Origin: Plantago elongata
Taxonomy: Eukaryota > Streptophyta > Magnoliopsida > Lamiales > Plantaginaceae
Direction of reading: 5' to 3'
NCBI GenBank assembly: GCA_036897095.1
Contig: JAYMSP010000138.1
Span: 1-64,000, forward strand
DNA: 64,000 nucleotides
Below, piece by piece: positions 1 through 11,763 of this stretch. The notes below the pieces were generated by a model. The model saw only the letters and a program-made list of their open reading frames with translations. It was not told where the DNA came from and made no database searches. The translations under genes and the position numbers were made by a program. The number at the start of each line of letters is the position of its first letter. The stretch's first letter is position 1.

Positions 1-560
1 TTGTCCTGCAAAATTGCACATTCTCTATGATCTCATAAAACTCCATATATTATAAAACATAACTTCTGTCACATTGTCAAGTTTTATCATATAAATACTT
101 TATAATTCATATTTACCTTGAAAGCTAAAACTTCACAATTTTTTTTCTGTTTTGAGCACTTAAAGTTCATTAAAGTAAATATGGAGTGTACAAAAGTGTA
201 AAGGGAATATATCCATGTATAACACACAGATAGACCAAAATATTTATTTAAGATATCTAAACTAATCTAATCTAACACAACTCCAGAATACATTTGTGAT
301 TCTACTCTACTAATCTCTAAACTACAAACAACTCCAATTATGGTTCCAGAATACACATGTGATCAATTTCAGGGAGCACTGTACCAAGAATCACCAGGAA
401 TACATATCAATTAACTCTTCAATCTTGGACAGGAAGGATCAATCAGTTTGAGTTATAGCATATATATCCACTTGAAGACTTGAATGAACTTGAGGGAGAA
501 GAGAAGCAAGCAGAAGAGGAAAAAATCTGATTGGAGCAACAACTACCCAGTACCATTCCA
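1..560. other. AT-rich flank, no gene seen
   Basis: The stretch is AT-rich with stop codons in all frames and no recognisable domain. It leads into the copia relic that follows and may include unrecognisable parts of it. Confidence 0.4.
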
Positions 561-1115
561 TACCTTGGCAAACAAAGAAACAATCCATCGTCTCTCGTTC
601 TTCCGCCGAAGCTGAATATCGAGCCATGGCAACAACGGTCGGTGAAGTAATTTGGCTTCGTTGGTTGTTATCTGATTTAGAAGTAGTACAAGACTGCGCA
701 ACTCCACTATTTTGTGACAATCAAGCTGCCCGGCACATCGCAAACAATCCAGTTTTCCATGAACGAAGAAAGCACGTGGAAATGGATTGTGCAACACATA
801 GCAAACAATCCCGTTTTCCATGAACGAAGAAAGCACGTGAAAATGGATTGTTATTTTGTCAGAGAATGAGTTGAGTTTCAAAAAATCGTTACTGTCTATT
901 GACAGTAAAAACCAGATCGCATATGTTTTTACAAAAGCTCTCGTGGCAGATCACATGCAGTTTCTTATGGGCAAGATGGGCGTTCGAGATCTTCACGCAC
1001 CAACTTGAGGGGGAGTTAAGAGAGACCTACTTAGACTAGGATTAGTTTTCCGCATATTATTTATATACTACTTAGATGCCTATACTAATTAGAATTAGGA
1101 TCCCGTAAGTATTAG
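560..1115 (+). mobile_element. Ty1/copia retrotransposon fossil (pol 3' end, start of LTR)
   Basis: This is a remnant of the RNase H end of a copia polyprotein. Recognisable family motifs are SRSSAEAEYRAMA, a CDNQAARHIANNP-type stretch and HERRKHVEMD. It is followed by the usual QVADIFTKAL-like tail and by a purine-rich polypurine tract near 1003-1015, after which sequence resembling the start of a 3' LTR continues until it is lost in a GT-rich microsatellite. No gag, integrase or reverse transcriptase part is seen upstream in the window. It is a broken, old fossil with several breaks. Confidence 0.8.
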
Positions 1116-1120
1116 ACTAG

Positions 1121-1165
1121 TTTGATGTGTGTGTGTGTGTATTATATGTGTGTGTGTTTTTTTTT
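1121..1165. repeat. TG-rich microsatellite followed by poly-T
   Basis: Two (TG)n runs are separated by a short AT spacer, then a run of T. The poly-T is probably the poly-A tail of the minus-strand SINE that adjoins it. Confidence 0.7.
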
Positions 1166-1335
1166 ATTAATTAACATGAAATATAACATTACAATTATAA
1201 TTGTTGCACAAGATGAATTTATCTATCGATTCTAGATGCAAATCACTACCACTCTCTATTTAGAGAATATAATCACTCATTCCGGGAAATCGAACCCGTA
1301 ACCATGTCAGCTTGTCACTCGGCTACAAACGCTTT
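1157..1335 (-). mobile_element. tRNA-derived SINE-like element
   Basis: Read on the minus strand, the element starts with a tRNA-like head: an A-box-like GTAGCCGAGTGAC near 1312-1325 and a B-box GGTTCGATTTCCCG near 1283-1296. It continues through a ~120-bp body and ends in a short A-run. A tRNA head, unrelated body and terminal A-run is the layout of plant SINEs. No target-site duplication was identified, because the 3' side runs into the microsatellite. Confidence 0.6.
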
Positions 1336-1586
1336 TACATATGTGTGTGTTACGTGAGCAAGAAGATGACACATCTTTAGCTCTATTTTTCAAAGATAAA
1401 AACCGTGATAATAATATAAGGATTCAGAATTCTGGAAAATGAAAGACTAAATTATTACCAACCACAATCCTTTGTCATACTATCAATTTGGATACCAAGA
1501 GTGAACGTTTACATGTGGAAAGCATCTGAAAGCATCTAAAACTATTCTGAAGAGTATAGCCATCTGATCTGACCATCAAAATTCAG

Positions 1587-3401
1587 TCAAGGAAACTGTT
1601 TAAAGAAATCTAGAACTTGATTATAGACTATATCTTTCGCATTAGCTGCCATAATGAAATCACCATGTCCATACTCTGGTACCAGTTGAGTTTTCAGCTT
1701 GTCTTGGTCATGTCCTTGGAGATCCCGAAGTAATGTTTCCACATCTGCTACAACCGAGAGTGTATCTCGTCCACCATAGGTAAGGAAGAGTGGTAAATTG
1801 TGTGGAATTTTGGTCATGTCGTAAATTGGAGGTGTTGGCTGACCATAGGAAGCCATGTTGCCAAGCCCATAGTCGAACTTTGTCACTTTTCCACTTGTTG
1901 CAGCTGCAATTTAGATTATGTTAGTTTTCATCATGATAACCTAAAATGAGGCTTCTTCACATAGTCGTATTTTGTGAAATTTGATGGAAGTATAAAAACA
2001 TAAGAGTGTAACATACTTTGTTCATAATGTTCGAGGTTCTTGGAGGAGGAAGGCTGAGGTTCATTCATGCCGAAAAGTCCGTAGGCCATTGGGCTTACGC
2101 AACAATTTTCTCCTGCAACTTTCACACAACATTAGTATTTGCTACACTCTCTAATTGGTTTAATAGGAAAATGTAACATAACAATTTAGAGAAAGTTATA
2201 AGAAATGTACCCGACATAAAAGCTGCAGGAACATTGGGTGTACTTCCTGGCGGCCTGCAAAGTTTGAACAATAAGATTTACATGTTGCTCAGATATAGAA
2301 GTAATCAAAGTGTAGATACTGATAGTAAAATGAGGCCTCTTTTAATTACATTTGTGGATTGATGAATTGAGCCGGAGAGGTAGCTAGGTGGCTTAGGTAT
2401 GCAATTGGACTCAACAGTACAGCAGATTTCAAATTGTCGACAAGTTTCCCTTCGGCAAATGCTGCTAGAGCAACCAAAGTTCCCTGTGAATGACCTATGT
2501 AATGCACTTTCTGTCCGGTTTCCTGGGAAACAAAGCCGATCATTGATGGCATATCTTTTTCCACCAGGTCATCCCATGACCAATTCCAGTATTCCTACAA
2601 CATGTCACACACAGTATGATTATGATCGAACTTTCAAAATAATTAACATCATAACGTCAATCAGATACTCATTGTGTTGTGCATTTTACCGGGTTGTTAA
2701 TGTTCATGCTGGTGTGACGTTGGCTAAAACGTGTTCCTCTGTTGTTAGAAATATAGACATCAAAGCCGTTGTCTACTAATATAGTTGCTAGGTTTAGCTC
2801 AGGAGGATTCAATAGCCAAGTCATCCCATCCTGCATTCCAAAACAGTAACAAGAGCTTATTAAACCAGTAAATGATTTAAAAGCAATGTAAAAATGGAAA
2901 TAATGTTATAGAAGTATAATGTTTTTCTTGACAGTATTAAGAAATCACAGTTTAAAACCTCTTCATGAATATACAGATATATAACATAGAAAAGGATCGG
3001 AGACACTAAGCCATAATGTAAATCTTACGACAAGAAGTCCATGTTGCATGAGGACGGGTTGCCTACTGGTCAAGCCGCCACCAGCTTGGCCTCCGGAGAT
3101 TTTCGCAATGTTTATGATGTACCCATCTTCGGTGGTCACCTGACAACAAAACGAAACATATTAACAACATGTTTCATTTATCGAGATTAAATCAATAGAC
3201 ATTTGTTTCAAGAATAGACGAGAAATTTACTTCCAACTCTTCACATTTATAAGTTCGCAGCACAGTGGCAGCCGTGCACAAACCAGGAGTGGACGAAGCC
3301 CCGTCTTTCTTGGAGAAGCCATGTCTCCGGGCAATCGCTTGATGTGAAAGTAATGAAGCGCTGGAGAGAAAGAGTAAAATCAAGAAACTCATTGAATTCA
3401 T
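1587..3401 (-). CDS. Acid-lipase-type lipase (AB-hydrolase, MPL1/LIP1-like) with shortened cap
   Basis: The predicted product is a secreted alpha/beta-hydrolase of the gastric/lysosomal lipase family, hydrolysing neutral lipids or acyl esters. Exons on the minus strand are 3231-3401, 3029-3139, 2690-2830, 2350-2594, 2211-2254, 2017-2112 and 1587-1903, giving 374 aa with matching phases. The Met at 3401 is chosen because a signal peptide follows directly (MNSMSFLILLFLSSASLLS); an in-frame Met 25 codons upstream would bury it. Motifs seen are VTTEDGYI, QHGLL, NNRGTRFS, the nucleophile elbow GHSQG, the Asp in YGGRDTL and the His in YGHGDFI, so the triad is complete. Between LSPIAYLSHL and GENCC only 26 residues remain where relatives recalled from memory have about 55, so part of the cap/lid is missing. 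The order next to the LRR kinase resembles Arabidopsis At5g14180-At5g14210 (from memory). The substrate is not deducible. Confidence 0.88.
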
Positions 3402-3479
3402 AGCTGTAGTGTCTCTTTTCACTTTGATGGAAGTGTAATTGTTATTTCCAGGTTTTATAGAGATGGAAAATGCCATTAA

Positions 3480-3972
3480 AGTCTACAGGATCTTGAATAT
3501 CCTTAGAGATTGTAAATTGTTTCAAACATGATTTGATTAGATTCTCTGAAGTTTTAATGTTTGCATGAAAGACTCGATTCTTTTCCAAGATTGATGCAAT
3601 TAATATCATAGATTGGATTTCATGGAAATCTTGAAAAAAAAAGAAGCATATTACTCCTCTCTTGGACAAATTGAGTTACACAGAATGAATCGAACTCAAT
3701 CTCGATTTGAGTTTAGACGAAATCTTAGCTATCAATCCCATTATTACAAATCAGGAATATTGATTTACACAAGTACAGTGGAATAATGTTCTACTTCAGT
3801 AAGTAACGAAACTAATACATCACCTATTCTGTAAGTAATGAAAGAATCAGGAACGGAAAGGTACATTTACAGTTGAACAGCAACAAACAAACAGAGAACA
3901 GCTGACTAATAAACAGAACGTATCTTGTTCATCGAGCTAGAAACAATGGTGTCGTATAATTCACCAATAAAG
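3480..3972. other. Intergenic spacer between lipase and LRR pseudokinase
   Basis: This is the shared spacer: it lies upstream of the lipase start and downstream of the pseudokinase stop. It is AT-rich and presumably holds the lipase promoter and the pseudokinase 3'UTR. No clear element is seen. Confidence 0.4.
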
Positions 3973-6900
3973 CTATCTAAGTTCCGACTGTGATGCTGAA
4001 TCTGATTTCTGATCTGCATCAGCTGTAGCTTGGACTTGTGCTGCATATTGCAAGTTCCACAGGACATCCTCAAGTGAAGGGCGGGTTGAGGATTCGGGTG
4101 TTATGCATTTGTTTGTGATGGATATTACAATGGATAAGGATTCTTGTGAACTAGTGGTTAAGACCATTGGATCCACTATTTTCCGACGACCATCTAGGCT
4201 GCCGAATGAGGTCTGACATGTGAAAGGCAATGAGGAGTAATGCATCATGGAGAGTAATTGAAAAAAAAAAAAAAAACAGTTTTCATTTTCTCAAACATTT
4301 AACATTAGGATCAAAACAGACATTCATATCTTTTGCCAAATTCGCCCAAATCGCTTTGTTCCAAGTTTCAAAATTCATGAGGTTCCATAAACAATTAAAC
4401 GGAGATATTCACATATTCTCTCCTTGAAAGTTGAAACTCAACAGTTTGTGTAAACATACCATTTCATTCAAAAGAACTGCTTCTCCTTTTCCAGCTGTGA
4501 CAGGTCCTACAAGGGATTCCAGCAATATGAATCCGAACTTGTAAACATCATCATCGAACTTTGCTGCATACCTGCCAAAAAGCTTTTTTTTGAGAACAGG
4601 CAAGAAAACCTTTGTACGAAGAACAGTTGAACTGATAGTCTAAATCATTCTTAAAACAGCACACGGAAGTAGAACACAACCACACCAATAATGAATTCCG
4701 TTTTGGAAGGATAGTTCAGCCACAACTACTTTACAGGTTTCTATTAAAGCACGAAATCTGGAACTTTTGAAGATCTAATCATAGAACAAACGGTAAAAAG
4801 AAACGCATAATCTGACTCCATGCAGCATGTCTTGTTAAAAATCCGACCCTTACCATGATCTGACTCCATCTCCCATTGCCTACAAAACAGATAACTGCAT
4901 GAGTTAGAAATGGCTCTTCAAACCTGTAAATATTGTTATAATGTTCACATAATACCTCAGGTTTTTCATTTTCATCAGCGAGAATGTACATCCCGTAGTC
5001 ACTAAGTTTTGCAATCCGATGCTCATCAAGAAGTATATTATGTGTCTTGAGTCGATTCCTAAATGAAGGAGGAATTACACCTGTGTGCAGAAAATGCACC
5101 GCTCTTGCAACTCCAATCAGCACTGCTAACCTGTCTGACCACTTCAGCGCCTTTTCCGCAGAGGTTTCTACAAATAAAGTTTGAATACAATTTGACTTTT
5201 GGCTTAAAATCAATATTCAATAGTACAGTATTGCGAAAATAACTGTGATTCAGGAGACTTGCCCAGCTGAGACACTCATCAAAGAACAACAGAAAACTAT
5301 GGATGAAGAGCTGCGTGTAATTCCGTAGGAGTTAATTTAAGTTACGAATTCAGTAATAAATTCCATATTTTCTTCTGGCATCCTCTATGAAAGTTTGAAG
5401 CTTAATGTTTTGCCTACTACGTGATCTTTTTTTGTAAATTTTTAATTGTGTAACTATAAAATATTGTAATTCTAGTACCTGAGAGATGAGCACGGAAATT
5501 TCCATTTGGAACGAATTCATACACAAGGAATAATCTATTCGCAGATAAATCGTCCTGCATGCCTCCATCAATGCAATGGCCTAAAAGACCAACCAAGTGT
5601 GGATGACTAAGCTTTGACAGCAACTCCAGCCGCATCTTGAGGTTTCGAACCAGGTGCTTTCTGGACAACGCCAATGATCTTATAGCAACCAGTGATCCAT
5701 TATCTAATCTTCCTTTATAAACCTGGACCGAGAAAAGGGTGGATACTGTTTAAAGGACCTGCAACTGATTAGCACTGAAAATTCTAAAATTTGCAATATA
5801 AATACTACGCAGGACTTCTAACAGTACCTTTCCCAAAGAGCCCTCACCCAATAAACTCGACTGATCAAAGTGTTTCGTGGCCTGTTCTAGTTCTTCCAGG
5901 GAATATACCCTATATGCTGGAGAACTTTGCGTTCCCATTTTAGCTGCTTGAGAAATAATCCCTGAATTTCAAAAGTTAGATTCTTTAATGTGATGTTATC
6001 AACTGAAGTTGATAGCCAATCAAAGGCCTCAACATTGCCTAATCTTCTAAGATGCTGATTACCATTAGTTCATAAGCTAAATCAGTTATTTGACCATTTG
6101 TTTGACTAAAATAAGCCAGTTCCATAATACCTTACTTCAGTCCAGTCCAGTTCAGTGCAGTTCAGTTTAGTAAATCTCAGTTGAAGAGAACACAGCTTAA
6201 CTCAATGAAAAATAAGCTAGCTTATCAGTTTTTATATTCTTTTTTAGCTAATTAATTACCTTATAATCTGCTAAAGACTTCTATTTAAATCAGCTACCTT
6301 AACAACTCCGGGTATCAAATGCCTCATGAGTCGCATTATAAGCTACCAACTAGCTAATCACCTCGATTTACTCAAGTTAGCCTAAACATTAATCAATTTT
6401 CAGTACATGCTAAAGAAACTATAACCAATAAGCATAAATGCTTTGAGTAACAATTGCACTTACTAGCACTTGCAAGGACTTCAGAGGAAATTCCTGATGG
6501 CAAAACATCCTTCCTAACCTTAGGTGCAGTATGTTGAATCGTAGCCCGTTGCATCTTCTCTCGTTTGCAGAAAAACAAAAGACCAGCAACCAAGAGAATC
6601 ACCACAACGACGACTATTCCACCAATTACACCAGCTAGAACCAGTATTTCCTTTTGCGTGCTTCGCCTTCTAGCCTTACTAACACCTTTGCAATATCCTG
6701 CCGAATGCTGATCTCTTGCATCATCTAAGAAGCAATTCCCACGAATATTTACAACTCTGTTTTCATTAGCAGCGTCCAAGCAACTCGGAAGCTCACCTTC
6801 CAATCTGTTGCCCGAAAGATCAACCAGACTGAGAGCAGCCCCACAGGTGAAACGTTCAGGAAGTGATCCGCCAAGCATGTTAGAAGATAAATTCAAGTAA

Positions 6901-7823
6901 CTAATATTCGGCAAGGAGAACAGCCCAGCAGGAGGAGTTCCGGTCAGATGATTGCCCGACAGATCAAGATGCTGGAGTTGATTCAGTTTTCCATATTCCC
7001 CAGGAATGTTACCCGAAAACGAATTATTGTTCAAGAAAACATTGGCCAGGCTTTTGGGTAAAGGAGGCAATGAAGAACTCAAACTGTTCTCTCTCAAATC
7101 AAGCAACTGTAAATTCGACAAGCCACTTATATCAGGCAGTTTCGAAGAGAGCAGATTATTAGATAACGACACTTCAGTTAGAGTCCTAATTTTCGACAAA
7201 GCGGTAGGAACATGACCCTTCAACCTGTTGTTCTTCAAGCTTAATACAGTGAGGTTTCCAAGTGAATCCAACCACTCAGGAACAGTATCATTCAAAAAAT
7301 TACCATCAAATGCTAATGTCTGAAGCTTCACCATTTTAGACACACCAGATGGAATCGAACCAAACAAGAAATTTGAGCTCATATCCATCAATTCAAGCGA
7401 GTACAGCCGATGAATCTTATCAGGTAACGGTCCCCATATGCCTAATGACACTAAACTAAGCACCTTTAAGTTAGACAACCTAGCCAATGTAGTGACAAAA
7501 GAATCAATTGAGAACCTCTGAGACAATGTTTCATTCTGTATAGCAAATCCATTGAATTCACTACCAAGCTTAGCAGGCTTATCCCCCATCAACCTTAGCT
7601 CTGTAACAGAATCATTCTCACACTTGATACTCATATGTGGTGAAGATGCCAAGTAACAGAAATCACCATAGTAATTCTCCCAACCACTCAGAAGCATTGG
7701 ATACTCCAAATGCTTCCTGAGCTGGAGAAGAACATTCTTCTCAAAACTCCTCAGCTGGCTAGTTCTTGAAGCAAAGCAAAGCAATGAAACAAGTACAAGA
7801 ACTACACTTCTTAAACAACCCAT
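3973..7823 (-). CDS. LRR receptor-like pseudokinase (At3g03770/At5g14210-like)
   Basis: The predicted product is a plasma-membrane receptor-like protein of 775 aa. Minus-strand exons are 6464-7823, 5828-5961, 5479-5722, 4956-5167, 4854-4879, 4460-4571 and 3973-4212, and all phases close. In order it has a signal peptide (about 1-23), an N-terminal LRR cap, roughly ten LRRs (NLTVLSLKNNRLKG, LQHLDLSGNHLTG), a basic stretch, one membrane helix near 393-419 (IGGIVVVVVILLVAGLLFF) and a kinase fold. Kinase motifs are GEGSLGKVYKG, VAIRSL (the usual VAIK lysine is Arg), FRNRLKTHN in place of HRDLKxxN, and SDYG in place of DFG. It therefore lacks the key catalytic residues and should be a pseudokinase signalling through partners. 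Exon 5 is only 26 nt and encodes AMGDGVRSW across its junctions. The ligand is unknown. Confidence 0.9.
6135..6196. repeat. Tourist-like MITE fragment, CAGTT-rich family (copy 1)
   Basis: This is the 3' half of the family described at 17471-17633. CAGTYCAG-type repeats run into AGTTGAAGAGAACACAGC, followed by TTA. It lies in the first intron of the LRR pseudokinase gene. The left end is not recognisable. Confidence 0.65.
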
Positions 7824-8400
7824 ATCACAAAACCCAACATGAAAAACTAAATTTCAACAGACCCCAAGAAGGAAAATTCTTATCTTTCAGTGATCCATCA
7901 ATGTGTCATTTCCACAAACACTATAACTACACAAAAAGAGCAATCTTGAAGTAAAAAGCACATAGTACTATCAAGCAGCTAAGAAGAAAGGACAGAAGAG
8001 ATGTAATAGAGACAAACTTTTTTGCTAGAAAGTTGAATGAAGAAGTGCAGTATCCTAGTGAATGTGTATGATTATTGATTGGGGAAAAAAGGGAATTTTT
8101 TGGTTGAATCAAATGAAGTAAGCAAGCAAGCATTTAATGAGGTAGTTGAGAGAAGAAGAATCAGCAATTACTCACTACATGCACTTGATTGAATCAAGAG
8201 GAGAAAGAAGAAGAGAACAATGTGATTGAGAAAATTTGGTTTTTTCGAAGCGGTTGAGCATTTAATGGGTCGGATTTTATCATCTCTTTTGCAAGAGAGA
8301 TGGACCAGTAGTGACTGTGAGGTGAGCTTGAGGGGAAAGTAAAGCCGACAGCCATTTTCTCACAGTTATTTAAACGTGTTCCGGATATTTTCCAATCCAT
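7824..8400 (-). promoter_or_regulatory. Probable 5'UTR and promoter of the LRR pseudokinase
   Basis: This is the non-coding sequence directly upstream of the pseudokinase start codon. It contains purine-rich AAGAAGAGA tracts (pyrimidine-rich on the coding strand) around 8140-8220, typical of plant 5'UTRs. No transcription start site could be fixed from sequence alone. Confidence 0.4.
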
Positions 8401-8843
8401 TCAATTTAAATTTAAAATTATAAATTCAAATAGCTTGTTTGTATTCCGTAAAATGTTTCTCAGGAGACTTATAACTTTATTATGTATTCGACTATTGTAT
8501 AACTCAATTAGATTAAAAGTTTAAGTCATTAAAATACTAAAATTGGTACTCATATGTTCATTTTAGAGAGAAGATTCAAAAGCTACATAGAGCTTGGATG
8601 AGATGAAAGAAATGTCATATAACCATGTAACCAACTGACATTTTTTATGAATCTACATATTAACCAAAGTAGGACAACGATTGTATATATTTTGGAAGAG
8701 ATGTTTTCTACTCCAAGACTCCCAAAAGTTTTTGTCAACATGTATATTTTCTTAGAAGTAACATAACGAGATTGATACCATAATTGATGGATCTCTAACG
8801 GCACATAGCTAGTAATGTTGCTCTCTTAATATAATATTACGTA
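8401..8843. other. AT-rich intergenic DNA, nothing recognised
   Basis: There is no gene, repeat family or structural signal that I can support here. Confidence 0.4.
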
Positions 8844-9093
8844 GGGCTGATTAGAGTAGCATCCAAATGCCCGTCTGGATGTTATTCGGAATATTGTATT
8901 TGTTATGGCATTTAAATGCCGAATATCAAAATGCTTCTACAGTAGCAACATTTTTATCCACCTATATAACAAACCTATAATACCCTATCCAATTACAATT
9001 CTATACCAAACACAATTTTAACAATCCCACTACAATTTCGATCACTATTCAGGCATTTAAATCGGGGCATTTAAGTCGCATGCCAATCAGCCG
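8844..9093. mobile_element. 250-bp MITE with terminal inverted repeats
   Basis: The left end GGGCTGATTAGAGTAGCATC and the complement of the right end CGGCTGATTGGCATGCGACT match imperfectly and both continue into an AAATGCC-type block. TA lies just outside each end, so a 2-3-bp target duplication is possible. There is no coding capacity. The superfamily is not certain. Confidence 0.6.
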
Positions 9094-9106
9094 TAGTCTC
9101 TATTTT

Positions 9107-9260
9107 TTTCAATTGAAAATTACTGAACTTGACTGAATTTAATTGAACGGAATTAAACTGAAGTGTGTTATAAATTATAACTAATTATAACTATATTGAA
9201 CTGGACTAAATTGAATTAAATTAAATTGAACTGGAGTTTTAAGTTGAATAAAACAGATGC
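9107..9260. repeat. Tourist-like MITE, degraded (copy 2)
   Basis: The sequence shows GAACTKGACT-type repeats with a central TATAAATTATAACTAATTATAAC, as in the full copy at 17471. It ends in AGTTGAATAAAACAGATGC followed by TTA. It directly follows the MITE at 8844-9093. Confidence 0.6.
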
Positions 9261-10040
9261 TTAGATTCTCATTTTGATGAAATACTTTCTTGCATTGCAT
9301 TTTTTAATTGTGATCCTTCATGTCCCCAGAGAGATCACGTCAACATAAGAATTAACATTGTATTTCTCTGCACCAACCGTCTTAAGAGAAGATTATGAGG
9401 TCATTCGTAATATGCAAGTTACGTGTTATGATAGTTAAATTTGAAGTAAATATAATTTAACGGCGTTATCTTATTTTATTATAAATGTTTTCATACTGCG
9501 GATGACATAGATATTTGAGTAAAAGGAAATAAAAAATTTTAATGGGTGATATTATTGTGGAAAATTTGGTCAGATAATAATGGGCAAGGGAGGCCCATGA
9601 TAATGGCCAAAAATGGCATGTTGCCAAGAGAAAGTAAAATACAAATGAGATAAGGGCGAGGCTGAACATTGATGTTTGTACTGGTATGATTTTGAAATTC
9701 AGGTTCTGGTCTCTCTCTGTTAATTACCACAATAATAATGATGATCACTCAATTTAATAATGATTGGTGCAAAAAGACATGCATTATGCCAATATCGTGG
9801 ACCCACTTGTGTTGGTAGTTTAAAAAGTTATGTGATAATCACACGAGATTAAAGCATAAAGTAGCATCATAATAAGACATTTTGGTAAATCAATTTCTTG
9901 ATTTCTGGGAAAGACGAAGGACAAGTACAATCATTACGACCAAAATAAAGCATATGGCTAATTGCACAGTATTACCGGTAACTTTCACTTGGAACGTTGT
10001 TTAAAATGGTTTGTTTATCATTTGCAAACGTCGGTAGTAT
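9261..10040. other. AT-rich intergenic DNA, nothing recognised
   Basis: There is no gene and no repeat that I can assign. Confidence 0.4.
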
Positions 10041-10044
10041 TGGT

Positions 10045-10310
10045 TTTAGAGTCAAGCTGAGTAGTTAAACTCAATTCGTGCTTAGCGGCCCCGATAGCAG
10101 AACGATTTTAAATACAGGCTCAAATTTGATTCAAAATTAAAAAAAATACGAGTATTAACGAGTCTTATCTATAAAAATATTTAAAAAAATACTTATAAAA
10201 AATTTAAAGAGTTTTATCGAGCCGAGCCGAATCGACTCGATAACGAAATAAATAGCTCGACTCTAAATAACTTATGGAGTTGAGCCCTCGATAAGGTTCG
10301 GCTTGCATAA
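10045..10310. repeat. GAGCC/GCTCGA-rich dispersed plant repeat
   Basis: The stretch holds repeated GAGCCGAGCCGAATCGACTCGA and CTCGAT words in both orientations around AT-rich sequence. This resembles the common plant non-autonomous repeats rich in GAGCTCGAG. The ends are not clear. Confidence 0.45.
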
Positions 10311-10822
10311 CAACACCAGATGTCGTATACGATACCCTATACAACTGAGTATGAAATATAACAAAGAGAACCTTTCAGAATGACATTAAATCGAAATGAA
10401 AATTATTTACTCTTTCCACCTCCTCAGCTCATTAATTGGGGGGAAACTTACATGGAATTCAAACCTATTTATAATTTAACTTGTACTTCATTAAATTTTA
10501 TTTTATTGTTGAAATATTATGAAAATTTGTAGAAAATGTAGAGAAAAAACTCTCTATTTTATTAAAAGACTGGACATATAACGAAATTAAAATTACAATT
10601 TATGAATAAAGCAGTTATTTTCCAAAACATACAATGTATTATTAGAAAAATCATTCAAGTTACCATGGTAATTTAAAAAAAAACATGTAGATCAACCTCA
10701 GTGTATTTAATTTGACAACTACTATGTGGTCTCAAACATAGATTCAAGTTGATGTTCAGAGGCATTTGAAAAACAAAATCCGTTAAATATGTTCTTGGCC
10801 ATATCCAAGTACACATTAAATG
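10311..10822. other. AT-rich intergenic DNA, nothing recognised
   Basis: There is no gene or repeat I can support. A T-run marks the right edge, where the SINE-like element begins. Confidence 0.4.
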
Positions 10823-10916
10823 TTTTTTTTTTTTTTTGCTTTTAAAAGGAAAAATTGACTCAGTCCTCCAATCTATTAATTGAAAGTAACAAACGATTTA
10901 TCAACTGAGTTACACT
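10823..10916 (-). mobile_element. Short tRNA-derived SINE-like relic
   Basis: On the minus strand the sequence starts GTGTAACTCAGTTGAT (A-box-like). It has a degenerate B-box position (GGAGGACTGAGTC where GGAGGTTCGAGTC would be expected), a ~20-bp body and a 15-bp A-run. The head-to-tail layout matches the relic at 38905-38989 on the plus strand. Confidence 0.5.
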
Positions 10917-11139
10917 TCATCGTCATACATATTAAATGTTTGATCAAGTAAATTATACTTTAATAAAGTGCATTAAAAACTCAAATTATGTAGTGATAAA
11001 TCATACTACTAGCTAAATTCATTTTGAATTATTGGCCCTCGTGACCACAAATTAATGTACATTGTTAATTTTGGATATGAATACTCTACTTGCAGGTCAC
11101 AACTCCTCTAGCTAGTCGATATTTAACATATATTTATAA

Positions 11140-11300
11140 GAAGAGAAATACTCTTGAGAGTTCGAAAAGTTTTGAGAGTCATACACAAAATGATTCGACC
11201 GCGCAATTAGTATATAATAATACACAATTTACAAATAAATAACAATCTACAATTTAAAAATCGCATAATTAGTATATATACAGACCTTTCACATAAACTT
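11140..11300. repeat. Dispersed repeat shared with 35604-35787
   Basis: It shares TTAGTATAYAAYAATACACA, ATCTACAATTTA and GTCGCATAATT-type words with the element in the recycling-factor intron, and both begin with a GAGAGTY-type flank. It is a degraded non-autonomous MITE. Confidence 0.5.
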
Positions 11301-11760
11301 TAAACTTTTAAAGTTTTTGTAATATAGAAACCGACATGTTATGTATTGTAATATAGAAACCGACCTGTTATGTACTAGCATCTGTAGCAGAGAGAGACAA
11401 GTTGTTATTGACAAAACATGTGAAGTGATACTAGAATGCCACAAAAATGTGAAGAGTAGGAAACAAAGGGTAAATAACAATTTCTGTGAACTAATCGACA
11501 GAAACACCAAATCAAGTGAATGATGATCATACTCACGAGCCGCAGGTTGTTGGCTGGCTACTTGTTTATTCACTGTAACTTGCAAGTAAATTGATCTCTC
11601 GGTTAGTAAAATAGAATAAATGTTTTTTTACGTAATAGTCCAAACTTTTGTTGGGCTCGATTAATGCTTCGATCAAAAAATGAGTTCAAAACATACAGAC
11701 AACAAGAGTTCATTCATTTTTTTATGCAAATAGCTCCAAAATACTAAGGGACTAATTAGT
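11301..11760. other. Intergenic DNA, nothing recognised
   Basis: Chance open frames on both strands show no domain. A short direct repeat (TATTGTAATATAGAAACCGAC type, near 11320 and 11345) is the only structure. Confidence 0.4.
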
Positions 11761-11763
11761 TTA

